From: Lycocorax pyrrhopterus obiensis
Lineage: Eukaryota > Chordata > Aves > Passeriformes > Paradisaeidae
Direction: 5' to 3'
DNA: 64,000 nucleotides
NCBI GenBank assembly: GCA_014706295.1
Contig: JACSVZ010000002.1
Location: forward strand, 53,602,432-53,666,431
Shown here: positions 24,390-38,172 of the stretch, piece after piece
Numbering within the stretch: the first letter of the stretch is position 1
Layout of the letters: each line of letters begins with the position of its first letter
Program-made: the position numbers and the translations under genes
Notes under the pieces: generated by a model
The model's input: only the letters and a program-made list of their open reading frames with translations
Databases searched by the model: none
Told to the model about the DNA's origin: nothing

Positions 24390-24560
24390 GGACCAGCATG
24401 GTACAGTGATAGGAAGCTGTTGGCACCAAAGCTGTTGTTGATGCTGGACTATATTTGAATTGGCATAAACACCACTGATCTAACAGTGCTGTTAACAATA
24501 AAATTGGTGCCAGACATCAAAAACATTAATTACCACTATGATTGGAGTGGAATTTTTTTT
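24390..24560. promoter_or_regulatory. Candidate regulatory block with spaced inverted repeat
   Basis: GGCACCAA (24422-24429) and TTGGTGCC (24504-24511) are perfect inverted copies about 75 bases apart. Between and after them lie TTAACAATAAAA (SOX-like AACAAT) and TTAATTA (24526-24532, homeodomain). It may be an enhancer or an old inverted duplication. Confidence 0.25.
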
Positions 24561-27500
24561 TTCTTTTAACTAGGAGGGAAAAGAGGAGCCCTAATCCTAC
24601 ATTGCTAGCTAATTATTGAGCTGCCCAGTATTTGGGATGTTTGATTTGGAAAGCCTGATGTATGTCCTGCTCATATAAGTCCCTACATTGCATGAGACTG
24701 GCAATGACCATGGTCTATGCTTTTTTTACTCTTAAAATTTTTTGGTTAATTTTTTTGCTTTTAATTTAAACACATAAAGCAAACTGGAAGAAACCCCTTT
24801 AAATAAAGGCTAAAGACCTGATTTGGCTTCATATGATCCCACAGAATAAATTAAAAACCCGAATGAAGCACAGAATGCTGGCCTGTGAAAATGTTTCCGC
24901 TTCTTGTGGGGAAATAGCACATTTCTTCAAAGTCAGTAGTTACTTATCAGATTAACACACATCTGATGTTTAGTAGTGCCGTTCATCCTTTGTGCATTGT
25001 AAACCAGGGTTGGGGAGGACAAGGGCTGCTGTGGTTCTTCCCATAGACGTGAGTTTTGTGTGTATTCCGCTCTGAAAAGGTGGTCTGTACAGGTGGGTTT
25101 AAAGCATGCTGTGTCTCTGTGTTGTGACCAGCCTCCCTGTCTGGAATTTTTTGGTAGGTAGCACGTGGGAGTGTTGTCTGTGTTGCTTTAACACGTGGGG
25201 GTTGTCTGGGCATGCAGGTCCTGCTGGACCAGAGGCATGTGGGGCCAGTTGCTGCTGAGGCTGTGCCTGGAGGCTGGCAAAGAGCAAGGCTGACACGCCT
25301 TACCATGAGGGGGTGGCCTCTGGGCTGCCTTTAGGAAGTGATGTAGACATGGATACTGTTTGTTAAGGTTACACAAGGTATTGGCACAGCTCTCTGAGGA
25401 GGACACTCATCTGAAATGGTGTGCTCTGCTGTCTGTTGAGAAATTACTTTTGTATTTTCCTTCTGGGAGCCTGGTGCTTAGCCTGGCATTGCTTTGTGGT
25501 CTTGAAGCACAATACCCTGTTGTAGGAATTGTTATATGGATGGGAAGAAGTCATCTTCAAATTCTTTCTGAGCATGCCTCTAGGCCACAACACGTGCCAG
25601 TAGGTCTAGGCTCCAGAAAATGCTGGGATCTGCTCAGTGTTTTCCATGTAATGCCTTTTTTTTACTTAGCATTCAGACTCTGTATATCTGCTCATTGTTT
25701 GCTGCAGTCTTTCACAGAGTCTAGCTCAGCTGTTGGTTGAATTCTTCCAGCTGCGATTTCCTAGGGAGCTTCAAAAGCACTCAAGAAGGTGCTTTCTCTT
25801 CCTGCTTCCATCCTGCTGCATAGTGCTTCCATGAGTCCCACCTAACTGCAACTAATGACACCCTTTTATTTTGTCAGTGCGGGGAACTGAGAGATGCTGC
25901 TGGCAGGCAGCAATCCTCTTCAGCCTAGCTATATTTTGCTTCTTGTTCTTCTGACAGTGCCATGTACTTAGAAGAAAAGGACTTACAAAATAGTCCAGAA
26001 TTAATTGAGTGCAAAAGTGGGAAACCAGAGGTGGGAGCTGAAGCAGTATTCCTCCTCAGCCCAGCCTTTTAAGAACCATGGTGACTTGTATATTATGGCT
26101 TGTAGCTATGAGGAAAATATCTGATGATATTCTCCTGAATTTATCTTCAGCTCTGTAACTCTGGCTGATCCTACTGCAAGTACATGTCACCAAGTCAGTG
26201 GGAGAGTGGTTGCCAGCGCATCCCTGGTTACAAATCAACCCTGATGCACAACATTCATGGTGAAGCCATATCCCTTCGTGGGAGCTGGGTGTATGCCTTA
26301 TTTCAGTGTAGGCATGTGTCTCAGGTAGAAGGCCTGCTGTTTTATTTGTAGTGACCAATTCTTTTTCTTTTAATTTAGGATGATTTTGGCACTGTATGGT
26401 GGACACTGGTATTAAAGGTTACTGGGCACAACATGGGATGCATACATATACTACAGTAATTTGATGTTTTCTCTAAGGCGTGGTGCTTCCTGGTTATTTT
26501 CCTGCTCATTTTTGTAATGTGATTTTTCATATACTTCTGTATTATGGATCTTTTTGTTTTTTTAAGCTATCTCTGATATGCAGCTTTCCTATCTTGGCTC
26601 CCAGAAATGTTGAACCTCATTGTAAAGTCCCTTTGTGTAAAAGCCATCTAGTTATAACTCTCAAAAATAAGAGGCTTGTCTCCTGAGGACAGCTCCATAT
26701 TGCGGGTGAAGTATAATCCTTAACATTGTTTTTTTGCTTTCAAATAGCTGGGGACAGTAAGTCAAGGAGTGAGAACTCCCTTTGTTTCATGTAGTGTGTG
26801 TTGCAGGGAAAGAATGTAACAGAGCAGAAAATGAAGAAAGGCATAAAAGAATCTCAGCTCAAGGAGGTCAGATCCATCACAGGCTTAGCATTGCCTTCAA
26901 AGATGTCTGGGACAGGTGGCAGTTCAAGACAATCAGAGGAGAAGCATCCGCTAGCGCCGAGATAAGGGATTCTTGCAGAATCCTGCTATCTGGTCCCAGT
27001 TTGCTTTGATGTAACTCTGCTAGAGAAGACTTCTGGGAGCAGGCTACTGCTTCCCTCCGTGATAGGCTGCTGTTGTTCAGCCTTTTAAGGTCTCATTACA
27101 GTGGTCCTTGAGGATTAATCCTCTTTAAGGTTTACACGGGAATGGTTTTGTCTGAAGGCCCAGCCAGGGACCTCACTACCACCTGTACAAAGCATTATTG
27201 GATTCTTTCATTCTGTTTTTTTAAGTGGCTCATATTTAACAGTATTTGACAGAAAGTAAAGCCAAACATCTTGCCTTTTTTTACTTCCCTCTTTGGCTGT
27301 TACTGAGTTTTTGTTGAGCACAGCTTGAGCAGTCCTTTGCAGACACTGAACCATTAGCAGTAAATTGTATGCTTCCGGTTACTCTACTTAGCCTGCTGGT
27401 TTTGGCAGACTTTCTTTTTCTTTTCTTTTTTTGTCCTCACCCTACTTTCTGCTTCTAAAAAGAAGGGAGTGATGATGTTTGGCTTCAGAATCAGAAATCA

Positions 27501-27584
27501 TCCTTTTGCTGGTTTATTCCCATGCCTGCACTGGTGGATTTTGCATTCGTGCTGTTCTGCTCAGTGTTCAGGGTATTGGAATGT

Positions 27585-27720
27585 CATCAATTATCAGCAT
27601 TAATTTATTAAAAGAACACATCAGCACTTTATAAGGGTTTGTTTATGAAAATACACTTGCCACTTTGAAATGACTTGCTTTTGCTGAAATTCCCACTCAT
27701 GTGGGAATCATACCTGGTTT
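27585..27720. promoter_or_regulatory. Candidate element with two opposed RBPJ-like sites
   Basis: Positions 27689-27708 form a perfect inverted repeat, ATTCCCAC-TCAT-GTGGGAAT. Each arm contains GTGGGAA, the consensus core bound by RBPJ (CSL), the Notch effector. The upstream 100 bases contain ATTAATTTATTAAAA and other AT-rich homeodomain words. The sites are tail to tail with a 4-base gap, unlike the head-to-head, 15-17-base SPS arrangement of Notch dimer sites, so cooperative Notch dimer binding is not predicted. Confidence 0.35.
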
Positions 27721-30700
27721 TGGAGATGCACTAGCAGGCAAATGCCACCCAGCTCCCTGATACATTCTGTTCTTGGTATTGTTTCTGTGTAACTCTGTTA
27801 CAGATCTGCTGCTTGAAGATGGGGAAAAGGCATGCCAAAGAAAGGAACATTATTCTGACCTGGAGTATCTTTTCCCAGTGTCATTCATTATTTCCCTAAC
27901 TGAACTAAGTGTTACAAAGTCATTTTGGTACTGTAACTTCAAGATGGTGGCTGAAGTAAAAGAATGACAGAGGTTTTGCTGAAAACAGTATCAGTGATCC
28001 TGACAGGTGAAAGTAAAATTACTGTTCTGAGGGTAATAAATAGTTTAAGGGACTCGTCTTATGTTGCAGTGGAAGTCCTTAGGTTTAGCACTTCTGAACC
28101 CATATCAAGCAGCTTGATGGCCCTAGTTCAAATTATTATGACAAGTGATAGTGTATTTTAGTTTAAAAAAAAAAGGCAACAAACCATTTCTACCTAGAAA
28201 ACTCAGAAATATCTGTAAGTTGAATCCTTTTGGTTTAAAATAATGACTTGTGCATCATTGTCTACAGAATAACTTGTCATGAGTTACATAGTGATTCTAC
28301 CTTATGAATAAAATGCAAGCAAAACAGCACCTTCATAAACCTTCTGGATTTTGTTTTGAGCATTCTGTTTGGAAGTTATCTGGTGTGTTAAAGAGTGCTT
28401 GTAATGTATGTATAGCAGATTAGTTTTCTTTATATATAAAAATATTATAGGAAACCCTATAGCTAATGCTGGCTATATAAAACAGTATGGTGCCATTATA
28501 GCCATAAATACGCCTGTTACTTTCATACACTGCACATAATTTAAAATTAGTGCACATGTTTAATTTTTACTGTGTTTGTGAAGATTGTTAAATTCTGCCC
28601 ATACAATTTTTTCCCTGTTAGCTAATTCTGAGAGGATGGAAGGATGAGAGAAGCAGAAACTGAGGAAAAAAATACTAACTCAAATAAAGGTAATGAAAAG
28701 TCATGATGTGAGGTGCTGTAGATCCCTTCAAGAAGACCTGTTGTCTGAAGAAATACAGACATATTCTTGGCAGCCTAACTTTATATACATCAGACAGGTG
28801 TGCCATTTTATGCATATGCAATCAAGTGCTGTAGCTGTAGTCTTGACACACATATCGAATATGTTTATAAATAAAATATTCTGTACTTACTGTCTCTAAG
28901 GTATAAAAGCTTTGAATAACATGATGTTAAATTTCTGTTCACCTTCTTCAGTTTCATGTTAGAGCCAGTTGTCAGCAGTTTGCACTTGTATAGAACTACT
29001 CAGAAGGTTGCTGTTTCATTTCTGAGTTCATAAAATACCAGGAATGCGAGTTTTTTTTATTCCACCTGATGATAAATGCACGAAAACTGGCAGTGCTAAG
29101 TTTAACTGAATTTAATGGCTGTGTAATTTCAGTGTGAAGGTGTCATTATGAAGCATCTTTTCAAACTGAATGTCATCTGCACTGCAGTTTAACAATGGTT
29201 CAGCAAAAAGTTAAATGTTTTTCAGGTGAAAAAATGTGCTTGATGACACCAAGCCAAGTTGTGACCTGTTTTCTAAAGAGCCCTGGCTCCTTTTTCACCC
29301 AAACACAAGTGGGCTGGATAGGACAAAGGGGAGGGCTGGTTTCAGACAGCTTGTTGGGAATGTGATGCCATGGTCCAAAGATTCAGTTGCAGTCTACAGC
29401 ACGGCAGGAAATGGATAGAGCTTCCTTCTGGGCCCTGGGCTCACTTCTGGGCTTGTCTTTATCCAGGTTGTAAGAAATAATTTTTCTTGGAGACAAGAAA
29501 GTGAAATGGCCAGCTGTTGCACCGTTTGTACATACACCATGGAAACATTTACTAATAATAGAATTGGTGTTTTCTAAATAACAGAAGTAACTAGAAATCA
29601 GTGGGAGTTAGCCATCCTGGGAGTTCAAAGTGTAAAGTTCAGCCATTCTTTCATTGTGAGAGTAAAACAATCAATGAAAATGAAAACCTGGGTGTTTGGT
29701 TTTGGTTTTTTTTTCTGTTGTGACATAAAGCAAGAAGATAATATTTGCTTCTGCTCAATCAAACAATCATGGAAAACTTAACTCCTGAAAAAGAAGTTTT
29801 CAGAAAGTTATAATGGGCTAAAAATAGGGTTTTCTAAGGCATTATATAAATCCACTGCAGCAGGTGCTACCCAAACCTCTCTCTATATATGTGTAAAAAT
29901 ACATATTCACGTGTATATGTATCTGTATTACATATGTTAAAAATTCCTTTGCAGCTTTGGGGCTTTATGCCTCTAATGAGTCTGAATTTTTTCAATAGTA
30001 GTAAATGCTGCATTCTGTATTATTAGCAGTGGATTTTTTTTTTTCTCTTGCTAGGAAAGAACAAAATTGTAGTCAAAACTGATCTCATGCTAACACATGT
30101 GGAGTGGACTAGGGATTGTTCAAAGTCCAATGGTTATACCACAGTGTCTTTATTTGTGTTTAGAAAATACTTAAAAACATGAAACTTCAAAAAAGCAATA
30201 CAGCAGAAGTGTGTGCATCACGTATTGTGTTTATTTATTTACATACACTGATGCTGTACAGCTGCCGAATGCTGTTGTTTGCACATGCAAATTACTTTCA
30301 GAAGTGGCTGTAGCAATTGTAGTTGCTAGCCCTGTAAGAAGAAACATATATTCCAAAAATCTGTTATATGCAATGTGATCTGAGAACTGTAGGAGTTCAC
30401 CTCAGTTAAGTTGCTTCAGTGAAATTTAGCTGCCAAGTGTTGTGTTAAACACAAAGTAAAGATTCAAATCATATTAACGAAGAGTTTGATTAGGAACAAA
30501 AAACTGGATGAATTTTCAAATTGTCTTTTTTCAGAGCCCTTTAGAGTCTCCTTGTGCATCACTCTTTCTTTGGATTTGTCTTTCTGTCAAGGTAATCCAA
30601 AGTTTTCTCCTTATTTTCTGTGAAGTCTTATGCACTCTCCCTTGTCTTCCGATCTCAGTCTCATAATGCTTAAATATGCACAGGATCATTAATTTTCTAA

Positions 30701-31527
30701 CTGCTCTCTATACTTTTTTCCTGGCCCCTGTCTCCCAGAGCTAGAGCTGCTTTGGATTTATTGATCTGTCTTCTGTTCATGCTCAGAGAAAAATCCTCAA
30801 AACTTAGGTTATTTCTGCAGACTCTTCTCTGTTAGATCGTGTCCTGAGCTTGCATGTGCTGCAAAGCTTTTCATGTTGGGAAAGGCAGCATAACTGTGGC
30901 CTATAAGGTCTAGCGAGGACCTGAATACTGGGTTTCAGATCAAAATCAAAATGTTACTCAAGCAGCTCTGACAGGGTTTGGACATTCAGTAGGTGTCCGG
31001 TCATTTCCCACTTATCTAAACACTCCGCAGGTTTATGCACAAGTCTTGGATGTCAGGTGGCCAACAGGGGTTTTCCGTGGTGGGTGCTGCAGTGTGAAAC
31101 ACTGGCCTTGGCTCTGCAGGTAGGCAAAGCTACTTCAGTAAAGCTGTGGTTGTTCTGTAGAGCAAACAAACTGATTTTGGACTCATTAGGGATGAAATCC
31201 CACCACACCCAAAACAGCTGAAGGCTTTCTAGTATGTTCAGGATTAGATTTTATAATCTTAAAACATGAACACAGATACTTCTGAAAATAGCTTGATTAG
31301 AAGTGATCCCTTTTTGGAATTTTGATCTACTATCTATTTTTCTGTTTCATGCTACATATCTTGGTTTTTTCAAGGTGTAGCTTTGGTGAGGGAAAAGGAA
31401 AGTAATTTTTTCCATCTGCTCTTGCAAGCAGTTTTCTAAGATAGTAAAGGACTTGTTAAACATGATTTTTCATGAAGTCAATATAGAACAGTGATTAGTC
31501 AAGAAGGTTTTTTCATCACTGACCCAC

Positions 31528-31542
31528 TTTTTTTTTTTTTTT
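31528..31542. repeat. Poly-T run
   Basis: Fifteen consecutive T followed by CCC. Low complexity. Confidence 0.85.
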
Positions 31543-33298
31543 CCCAAAAAATGAACCGAACTCCAGGACTGATTAAGAAAGGTCCCATGTCATGTTCTGT
31601 ATGAAGTGCTGTTTTTCTCTCAAAGCAGGTATGCACAGACCCATTTCCCATTTGTAGCAGCTGACAGGCAGAGAGTTTGAGATTTGTTGGAGATCTCCAA
31701 GGAAGTTTGTAGCAAAGTCACGAATAAAAATCTTTGTCTAATGTGCTATGCTCATGCCTTACTAATTAATTAGAAAAACTTTCAGAGTGGATTCAAATCT
31801 CTCTTCCTTGCTTGTGTTTCAAGTTGGGTAACTTTTTTTAACCGTTTATTTTTTAGATGCCCCTTCAAAGTGTTGTTTGCCACAATTTTTTCACATGAAG
31901 TTTAGAAACTGAGATTGGGATAGTAGTTTGAGGATTGATTATTGTTTAGGCTGTAAACATTGCTTCAAGAACTACATGAAGTCAAGCTACAGCTTGATGC
32001 AGCAATGTAAGTGGCTGAATTTTCAGAAGTGCTGAGCATCAAGAAGTTTTTCTGGAAGCTCTTTGGGGCTTGGTAATGTGAAAATGAAGAGTGTTTTCTC
32101 TAACTCACTCTTAAAGCCCAACTTAGAGTTCTAATTTCTAAAAATCTTGATCCTGGTTTCTAGTCTTGAATTTGGATATCTTTGTGTGTTTTTGTCAGTA
32201 ACCAAGGTGAATATGGACTGTGGTGTAATGTATGTGTCTAATTTTGCTTCATAATGAAAGTGCAGATGATGTCAAGTGTGCAGTGAGTGCGTCAGGTCTC
32301 AGAGGAGCAATTATCAGCCTGGCCAGCTCTACTCACACCTAGATTTTTACATGATGGGCTCTTTTTTTTCCCACTTAGTGAAAGAGATTTCTGTGGGCGT
32401 TCTTTGTTTGTTATTTGTTGTTTGGTTGTTTGGGTTTTTCAAGGTTTTTTTTTGTATTTAAAAAAATGAAATACTCTTAAGCTTATTGTCATATTGCAGT
32501 GTACTCTTTTTCTTGTAACCCACAAACTGTAGATTGTTTCAAAAAGTCTCTTATAGTTGAGTATTGGTTTAATTGTCCCTGAGATAGGATTTTCATGCCA
32601 TAAGGCTGAAACTTTGCATATCCCAACAGAAGAAAAAAAAACAATGGAACTTGGACACGGAAGGTAGTGTAGGCACTTCACGGGGAAACTCCCTAAAGAA
32701 AACACTCATTTTAATAGCCAGTTACAGTTACTAAATGACAACAGTGGAATTAACCTGTCTCATAGTTTATATAATCTCTGCACTTATAAATGTGAAAATT
32801 AATAGTTAAGGCTGTCATAAATCTTACACTACCCTCATAGTAAATAAGCACATAATTCTTATCAACTTTAAACTACATTAACTCAACCCCAAGTAATTAC
32901 TAGTTGTAATTTTCATTTTGTAGTAGGAGACAGGCTAAATTCAGACTGTTGGTTGGAAAACCCCAAGTGCTGCTGTTGCATCTGTAATGCCAAATACTAA
33001 GAACTACACAAAAATCTTGTATGAAAGATTACTAGGATTGGTACATTATGCTAAGTACTTATTAATGATCTGTTACTTAAGACCCAAGTACAAGTCACTA
33101 TCTATTAAATTTTTACCCAAAGTCTGTGTTATAAACATATCCTTTTGAGCTTAATACAGAATTCTGAAGGAAAAATTTTTTTTGGACATTTTTAAGTGCT
33201 AAACAGGAATGTCTTCTCTCAAATAAACTTAAAAGGCAGAGAATATGCTCTCTTTAAGCAAAACAGTTTGATAATTGTAAAATCTCATCAGTTTAGGC

Positions 33299-33448
33299 CA
33301 TGACATTGTAAGTTCAGGTAGCTGGATAAGCTACGTCACAAGGATCATCAAGTCCACCCCTTAAGTGAGTGGCCCAGAGAGGGATTGCACTCACAACCTT
33401 CGTGTTCGGGCACCATGCTCCTACCAGCTGAGCTAATCTCAGGGCCCC
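33299..33448 (-). mobile_element. tRNA-Ile-derived SINE with CR1-type tail
   Basis: On the minus strand the element starts with a tRNA-like head. An exact pol III A box, TTAGCTCAGCTGG, lies at 33436-33424 and GAGCATGGTGC follows, as in tRNA-Ile. A degraded B box (GAGTGCAATCC) lies at 33392-33382, and the acceptor-stem remnant GGGCCA comes next. The tail reads GGGGTGGACTTGATGATCCT, which matches the CR1 3' phrase (GTTGGACTTGATGATCCTTG), then decays. A tRNA-Ile head on a CR1 tail is the design of TguSINE1-type SINEs of passerine birds, mobilised by CR1 enzymes. CR1-type insertions lack clear target duplications, and none was found. The copy is short, diverged and surely inactive. Confidence 0.72.
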
Positions 33449-34539
33449 CTCATCTGATGAGGATACAGGGAGAGAGTCACATTTTGTCCACAGCTACTCC
33501 TGTCTTGACTTTTAAATTGCTAGGTTTTTTAAAGTGACGTGTGAGCTAGGTAGGCTTCTGTCACCCAGCAATATTAAACAGGCATTTGAAATGCTGTATT
33601 TGGAATAGACAGTTTTGAGCTATCATTGAGTGGAACAAACCTAGGTATCCCTGGCACTCTCCAAAAGCAGATATTGCTGTAACTTCTCCAGGTATTCCCT
33701 TTGTTAGGAAACCTTTGGAAAGCAAATGGCTTTCAAATTGCCTTGAACTTTAACAAAATTTTTTGAGAAGTAGATACCACCAAGGAGGATCCTGATCTTC
33801 CAAAAACCCTACCTGTGTTGTAGTTGAATGAGGGTCCCACAGAGAAAAGTAAATGTGTTGATACTTAGTGCCATATTCCTGCGCACTGAGTGATCACCAA
33901 AGCAACTGGTGCTTCAGCCCAGTGAGACTTAACCAGTGCTCGCTGAACCAAAACTTTAACCTCAGCAAAAATTAAACTGACCATTGTTTCAAAGCATGAA
34001 CCTGCAGAGTGTGTAGGTGCTAATAAAATAAATGGGTATTTTCTGTATGTAGCAAGAAACACCAAAGACAGCTAATAGTAAGGTTGAGTATCCAGATTTT
34101 TTGTTTTTATAATAGAACAGATGGGAGTACTGTTCATTGGCAGAAATTACAATATTCTATTTAATTATAGAGATAGGGTTTGTGTGCATTACAACATACA
34201 TAAACAGCAGGCGCCATTCAGTGATCCTGATTTTCTTGCCCTCTTCCACAAGTCCTCTTGCCCTGAAAGAATAAAGGAAAAAAAGCAAAACAAACCTTCA
34301 TTACAACCTTGCAATATGAGTCTAGGAAGGGTGTAATGAGCAGTATTGTGCTGATATGTTTTAATAAATATTAGTTTACTGCATACCACAACAGAGAGTA
34401 AATACATGCAATTACTTGCAAATTTCTTCAGTGTTTGTACTTATAAATCTCTGCCTAAATCTTCCCAGCTGGGAGTTAGTCTGGTCTTTCTGCTGTGGAA
34501 GCAAGGCTTTGTTCTCATGTTCAGCTTCGGCTCAGTCTG

Positions 34540-35140
34540 GAATAATTCAGAAACGTATTAGATAGATTGCTGCTCCCAAAAGGCATAATGAAATAACCTT
34601 CACTCCCAGCCTTAGGGAAATAAGCACACAATCAGGGTTTGGGCAGATCTCTCGATTAAACAAAGAACTAACTGTGCACAAATTGCTCCCTAACAATTTG
34701 TAAAGAGTCCACTTTATAAATTTCTTGCAGATGTAAAGCTGGTATTTTCTAATCAAAATGGCAGGGCTGTTAAAGTTGAAACGTCTTCAACCTTCTCCTT
34801 TTGCTCTATAATTAGTATCAGAAATATTTAGATTTAAAATGGAATTGGTAACACATCCTAGGCTATTTTTGATTTGTTTGGGGGAGTCAGTGAAATGCAA
34901 TGTCAAACCTAAGCTAAAATCTCCACTTAATACATACAGTGAACTTAATCCATCTGGAATAGATTCACAATAACTTGGTGCTGTCAATTTTTATTTTGTT
35001 TAATTTCATATGGTGTTCAGCAAAGGAATGAAAAGTTATTGCATTTAATGTTGTTGTGACTTAAGGTGTTCTCCGGTCAAATTATTCAATAAATCAAAAT
35101 CAGGCTGTGGTTGTAGCTGCAAAGTGTTGTTTAGAGTAGA
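34540..35140. promoter_or_regulatory. Candidate AT-rich conserved-type block
   Basis: The block contains AAACAAAGAAC (about 34660) and AACAATTTG (about 34693), both SOX-like, and TATAATTAGTATC (about 34807), a homeodomain word. Complexity is high, repeats are absent and short T/A runs are few. The character resembles vertebrate conserved non-coding elements, but this is an impression and not a measurement. Confidence 0.22.
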
Positions 35141-35772
35141 ATATTTAGGAGATTTTTTGCAGCTTTCCATTGATTGAACAAGACGCCTGTGTCATGCAAA
35201 AAGCATGCAGTATTTTGATGAATAGCTGTATTAGATGGCAAGTCTAGGGACCCAGTAAACACAACTTCTTATTTTACTAGCCTTTGTTTTTAACTTGACG
35301 TCTTCAGTGTAAGAGAAAATACCACCTGAGTATCATTCTGATGCCTTACTGTTTATGTACAACCCATCCTCTTATCACCCGAAATATCCCCATACATTTA
35401 AAATTACGTACCTATTTTCTGTACATTAGCTTGCCACTGATCACCTCGTTCTTCAGCTAGTTAGATGGTTCAAAGTCTTGCTCTCACCTAAATGTGCAAC
35501 GATATTACTACAGTTCGTGGAGAATGGTAGAGATTTTTAGGCAGTCTTTTCTATGAAGCAGCATTCCTGATCCTTGTGCTGGTGTCTGTCTGCATCTCTG
35601 GCTGAAGTCAATTTCTGGCTGCAGTCACATAACAGAGAGCAGAAACCGTTCCCAGTTTCCTATGTCACGCTGAAGAGGAGCTGTGCTTGTATCAGCACAG
35701 CTGTCAGCAGATGCTGGTAGGTTCTGTTTCTACAAGCACAATGTTCAATCTCAGTTTAAATAGACCTGATTT

Positions 35773-35799
35773 AAAAAAAAAAAAAGAGAAAAAAGAAAG
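35773..35799. repeat. A-rich tract
   Basis: Thirteen A followed by GAGAAAAAAGAAAG. It is a simple repeat with no retroposon body recognised. Confidence 0.85.
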
Positions 35800-36989
35800 C
35801 GAACTTTGATCAAAATGCATGCAGCTACTTGGCATGAAGTTGTGCTTCTCAGCTGCAGGAGTGCACATCCAGCTGCTGCCTGGAGCAGTTCTGGGACACC
35901 AAAGGTGCCAGTGCAGCCTGGGGAGCTGCTCCTGCCAATCTAGGGCTGAGCTGGGTGTCCTGCCCCAGAACATCATCTGTCCACTGCTCTGCTCTGATGG
36001 TAAGTTACCAGTTGCGGAGGTTTTGACTTGGAGGTTCTCTGCAATGTTTTACCTTTTGTGGCTAATGTGTATTTTCTCATGCAGGCCCAGCTGGCCTGAC
36101 ATCACCTATTGCTTTCAAAAGAAGTATGTGAGACATAAGCAGGAAGCCTGATTGTGTGCTTTATTACATTAATGACAGAATTGGAGTTCTAGAGTTGTGT
36201 ACGTTTAGTTGTGGTTTGGGCATGTGTTATAAATGGGGAGACAAACAAAAATATCTAAATGCATCCTCATTGAAGAATGTTCTTGCCACATTTCTACATA
36301 AATACATAGCACCCATACTTGTCTTGTTTATCCTTTATGTGTAAAAAAGAGTAAAAAAATACTACAATTCTTTTAGGAGAGATAAGTGAGAAAAAACAAA
36401 TAGGAACAGAAGCTGAGTTCTATTCAGTCTGCTCACTGTGAAACAAAACAGCTAAATGCTAACCAACATCTTGAGCTAAAGAGAAAAAAAGACACAACTA
36501 AATTTACCGGGAAATTAATCTTTTACTCTGTTTCATGTTTGACAGGACCTTCTAGCAGCTTTTACCCATCAAGCAGATATGAAACACTGTTCAAACTATT
36601 TGTATTCTGATAGCTGAACTCAGGGTTAGGAAATGAACTTTACAGTTCTAGTGGACATTTAATTAAATGCAGTGTCGTTCTTCCAGTAGAGACTGTAACA
36701 ATTGCTCGAGGTGCTCTGCTTTTATACTGGAGAATCTGCAGTGACATGTTGAACAGGAAGGCCCCAGTTTGGTTTTCTTTTAAAATTGCACTTAAATGTA
36801 TACTAGATACACATTCATCACTTTAATCTAAACTCCACTGTAAATTAACACGTATAGCCGCTGAGATCATACACTTTCACAGAAGTACTCTAATGAAACT
36901 TGGCAGCTTTTACCCTGTAACATCATTTCTTCCATTCACTAGCAAACGCAAACCTTAAACAAGTCAAAACTGTGCTCAGTAATGAGTTC

Positions 36990-37200
36990 CATTATTTTTC
37001 TTCATGTTTTTGGAGTCTCAAAAGCCTCCTGTCCCATGTCTTTATTTTACACTAAGTCAAAAATGCATGACAAGCCTGCAGATGTATCAAAGGAAAGCTT
37101 TCTCATGTAAGATCCAGAGATATTTGTCATTTACCGTAACCTAGCGTGAGACTTCAATTAGCATGAGTGACTTGTTGTCAGTAAGGAATCTTTCTTCTCA
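36990..37200. promoter_or_regulatory. Candidate regulatory block (TCF/LEF and homeodomain words)
   Basis: ATCAAAG at 37086-37092 fits TCF/LEF and CAATTAG at 37155-37161 fits a homeodomain core. The block is complex and repeat-free. Evidence is limited to these words. Confidence 0.2.
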
Positions 37201-38139
37201 GAACTGGTACATGAGCGGTTTGATGTACATGGAAGCTGTTACACATACGGTTGCCTGGATGATTCTGTCATACTTTTGCATCCCTATTAATACTCATATA
37301 ATACTGACATGAAAACCAGGTGCCAAAGCAAGCTCATAAATATAAAAGTTTTATTTGAATTAACTATTTCTTCTGACCTCATGGAAAAGTACATATTGTT
37401 TATCACAGACACACCACTGGGGCTGGGCTGAGGAGTGACTTGGTTAGAATCTGATGTTGTCAATGGGAAATGAGGTGAGTTGCTCAGTTTCGAGGGGGAA
37501 TGTGGAGAATTTGACTTGACATGCTGTGTTGCTCCTCTGCAAGGGAACACCAGCATAGCTCAGTTTTTGCCATCTTAATCTATAGCTATGAGGGAAAAAA
37601 AAAGCTATAGGAAGAACCTTTTCTCTTGAAAACACTATGTATCAGGGAGAAAGTAAAAGAGCATCTTTATGCAATTGGTCCCTTGTGTGAGCTTTCTCAT
37701 CTCTGAGCCCTGACTTGAGCTCACGACAAGCAAGAGAGAGAATGGGCCTGCACCTTGGGTTAATTTATAGTCTTAGTGTTTCTGCTAAAGAGGGCAGATT
37801 GAGTTTATCTTGTGTCTAACTGCTCTGCTTGATTGTGTAGGCACCACAAATATGTAAAATATATTAAAAACTGTGGGCTTGCATGTTTTCAAGTTTCTTT
37901 TTCTTATGCTCTCATAGTTAAATCTAATAAATCTAATGCCATTCAACTTCAAGATAAAAAAAATAGTCATGGCAGCAGTCACTTCTGCATGGAGAACAAT
38001 TACTGGAATGCAGTCAGTACAGATCTTTCACCTTCACTAAGCAAGTGATTTTGTAGTCACTCAGTAGTTAATAATAGGTTTTATTGCACTGAATTAACAA
38101 CCTATTATGGCAGCTAAAAATAACCACAAAATCTTTGCG

Positions 38140-38172
38140 AGCTCTTACCCCTATTTTTTTCTAGGTAAACAT
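38140..38172 (+). other. Back-to-back splice acceptor/donor look-alike
   Basis: The sequence reads CCCCTATTTTTTTCTAG|GTAAAC, with AG at 38163-38164 and GT at 38165-38166. The pyrimidine tract is strong and the donor moderate. It could serve as a recursive splicing point in intron 3, but is weaker than the one at 44697. Confidence 0.2.
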
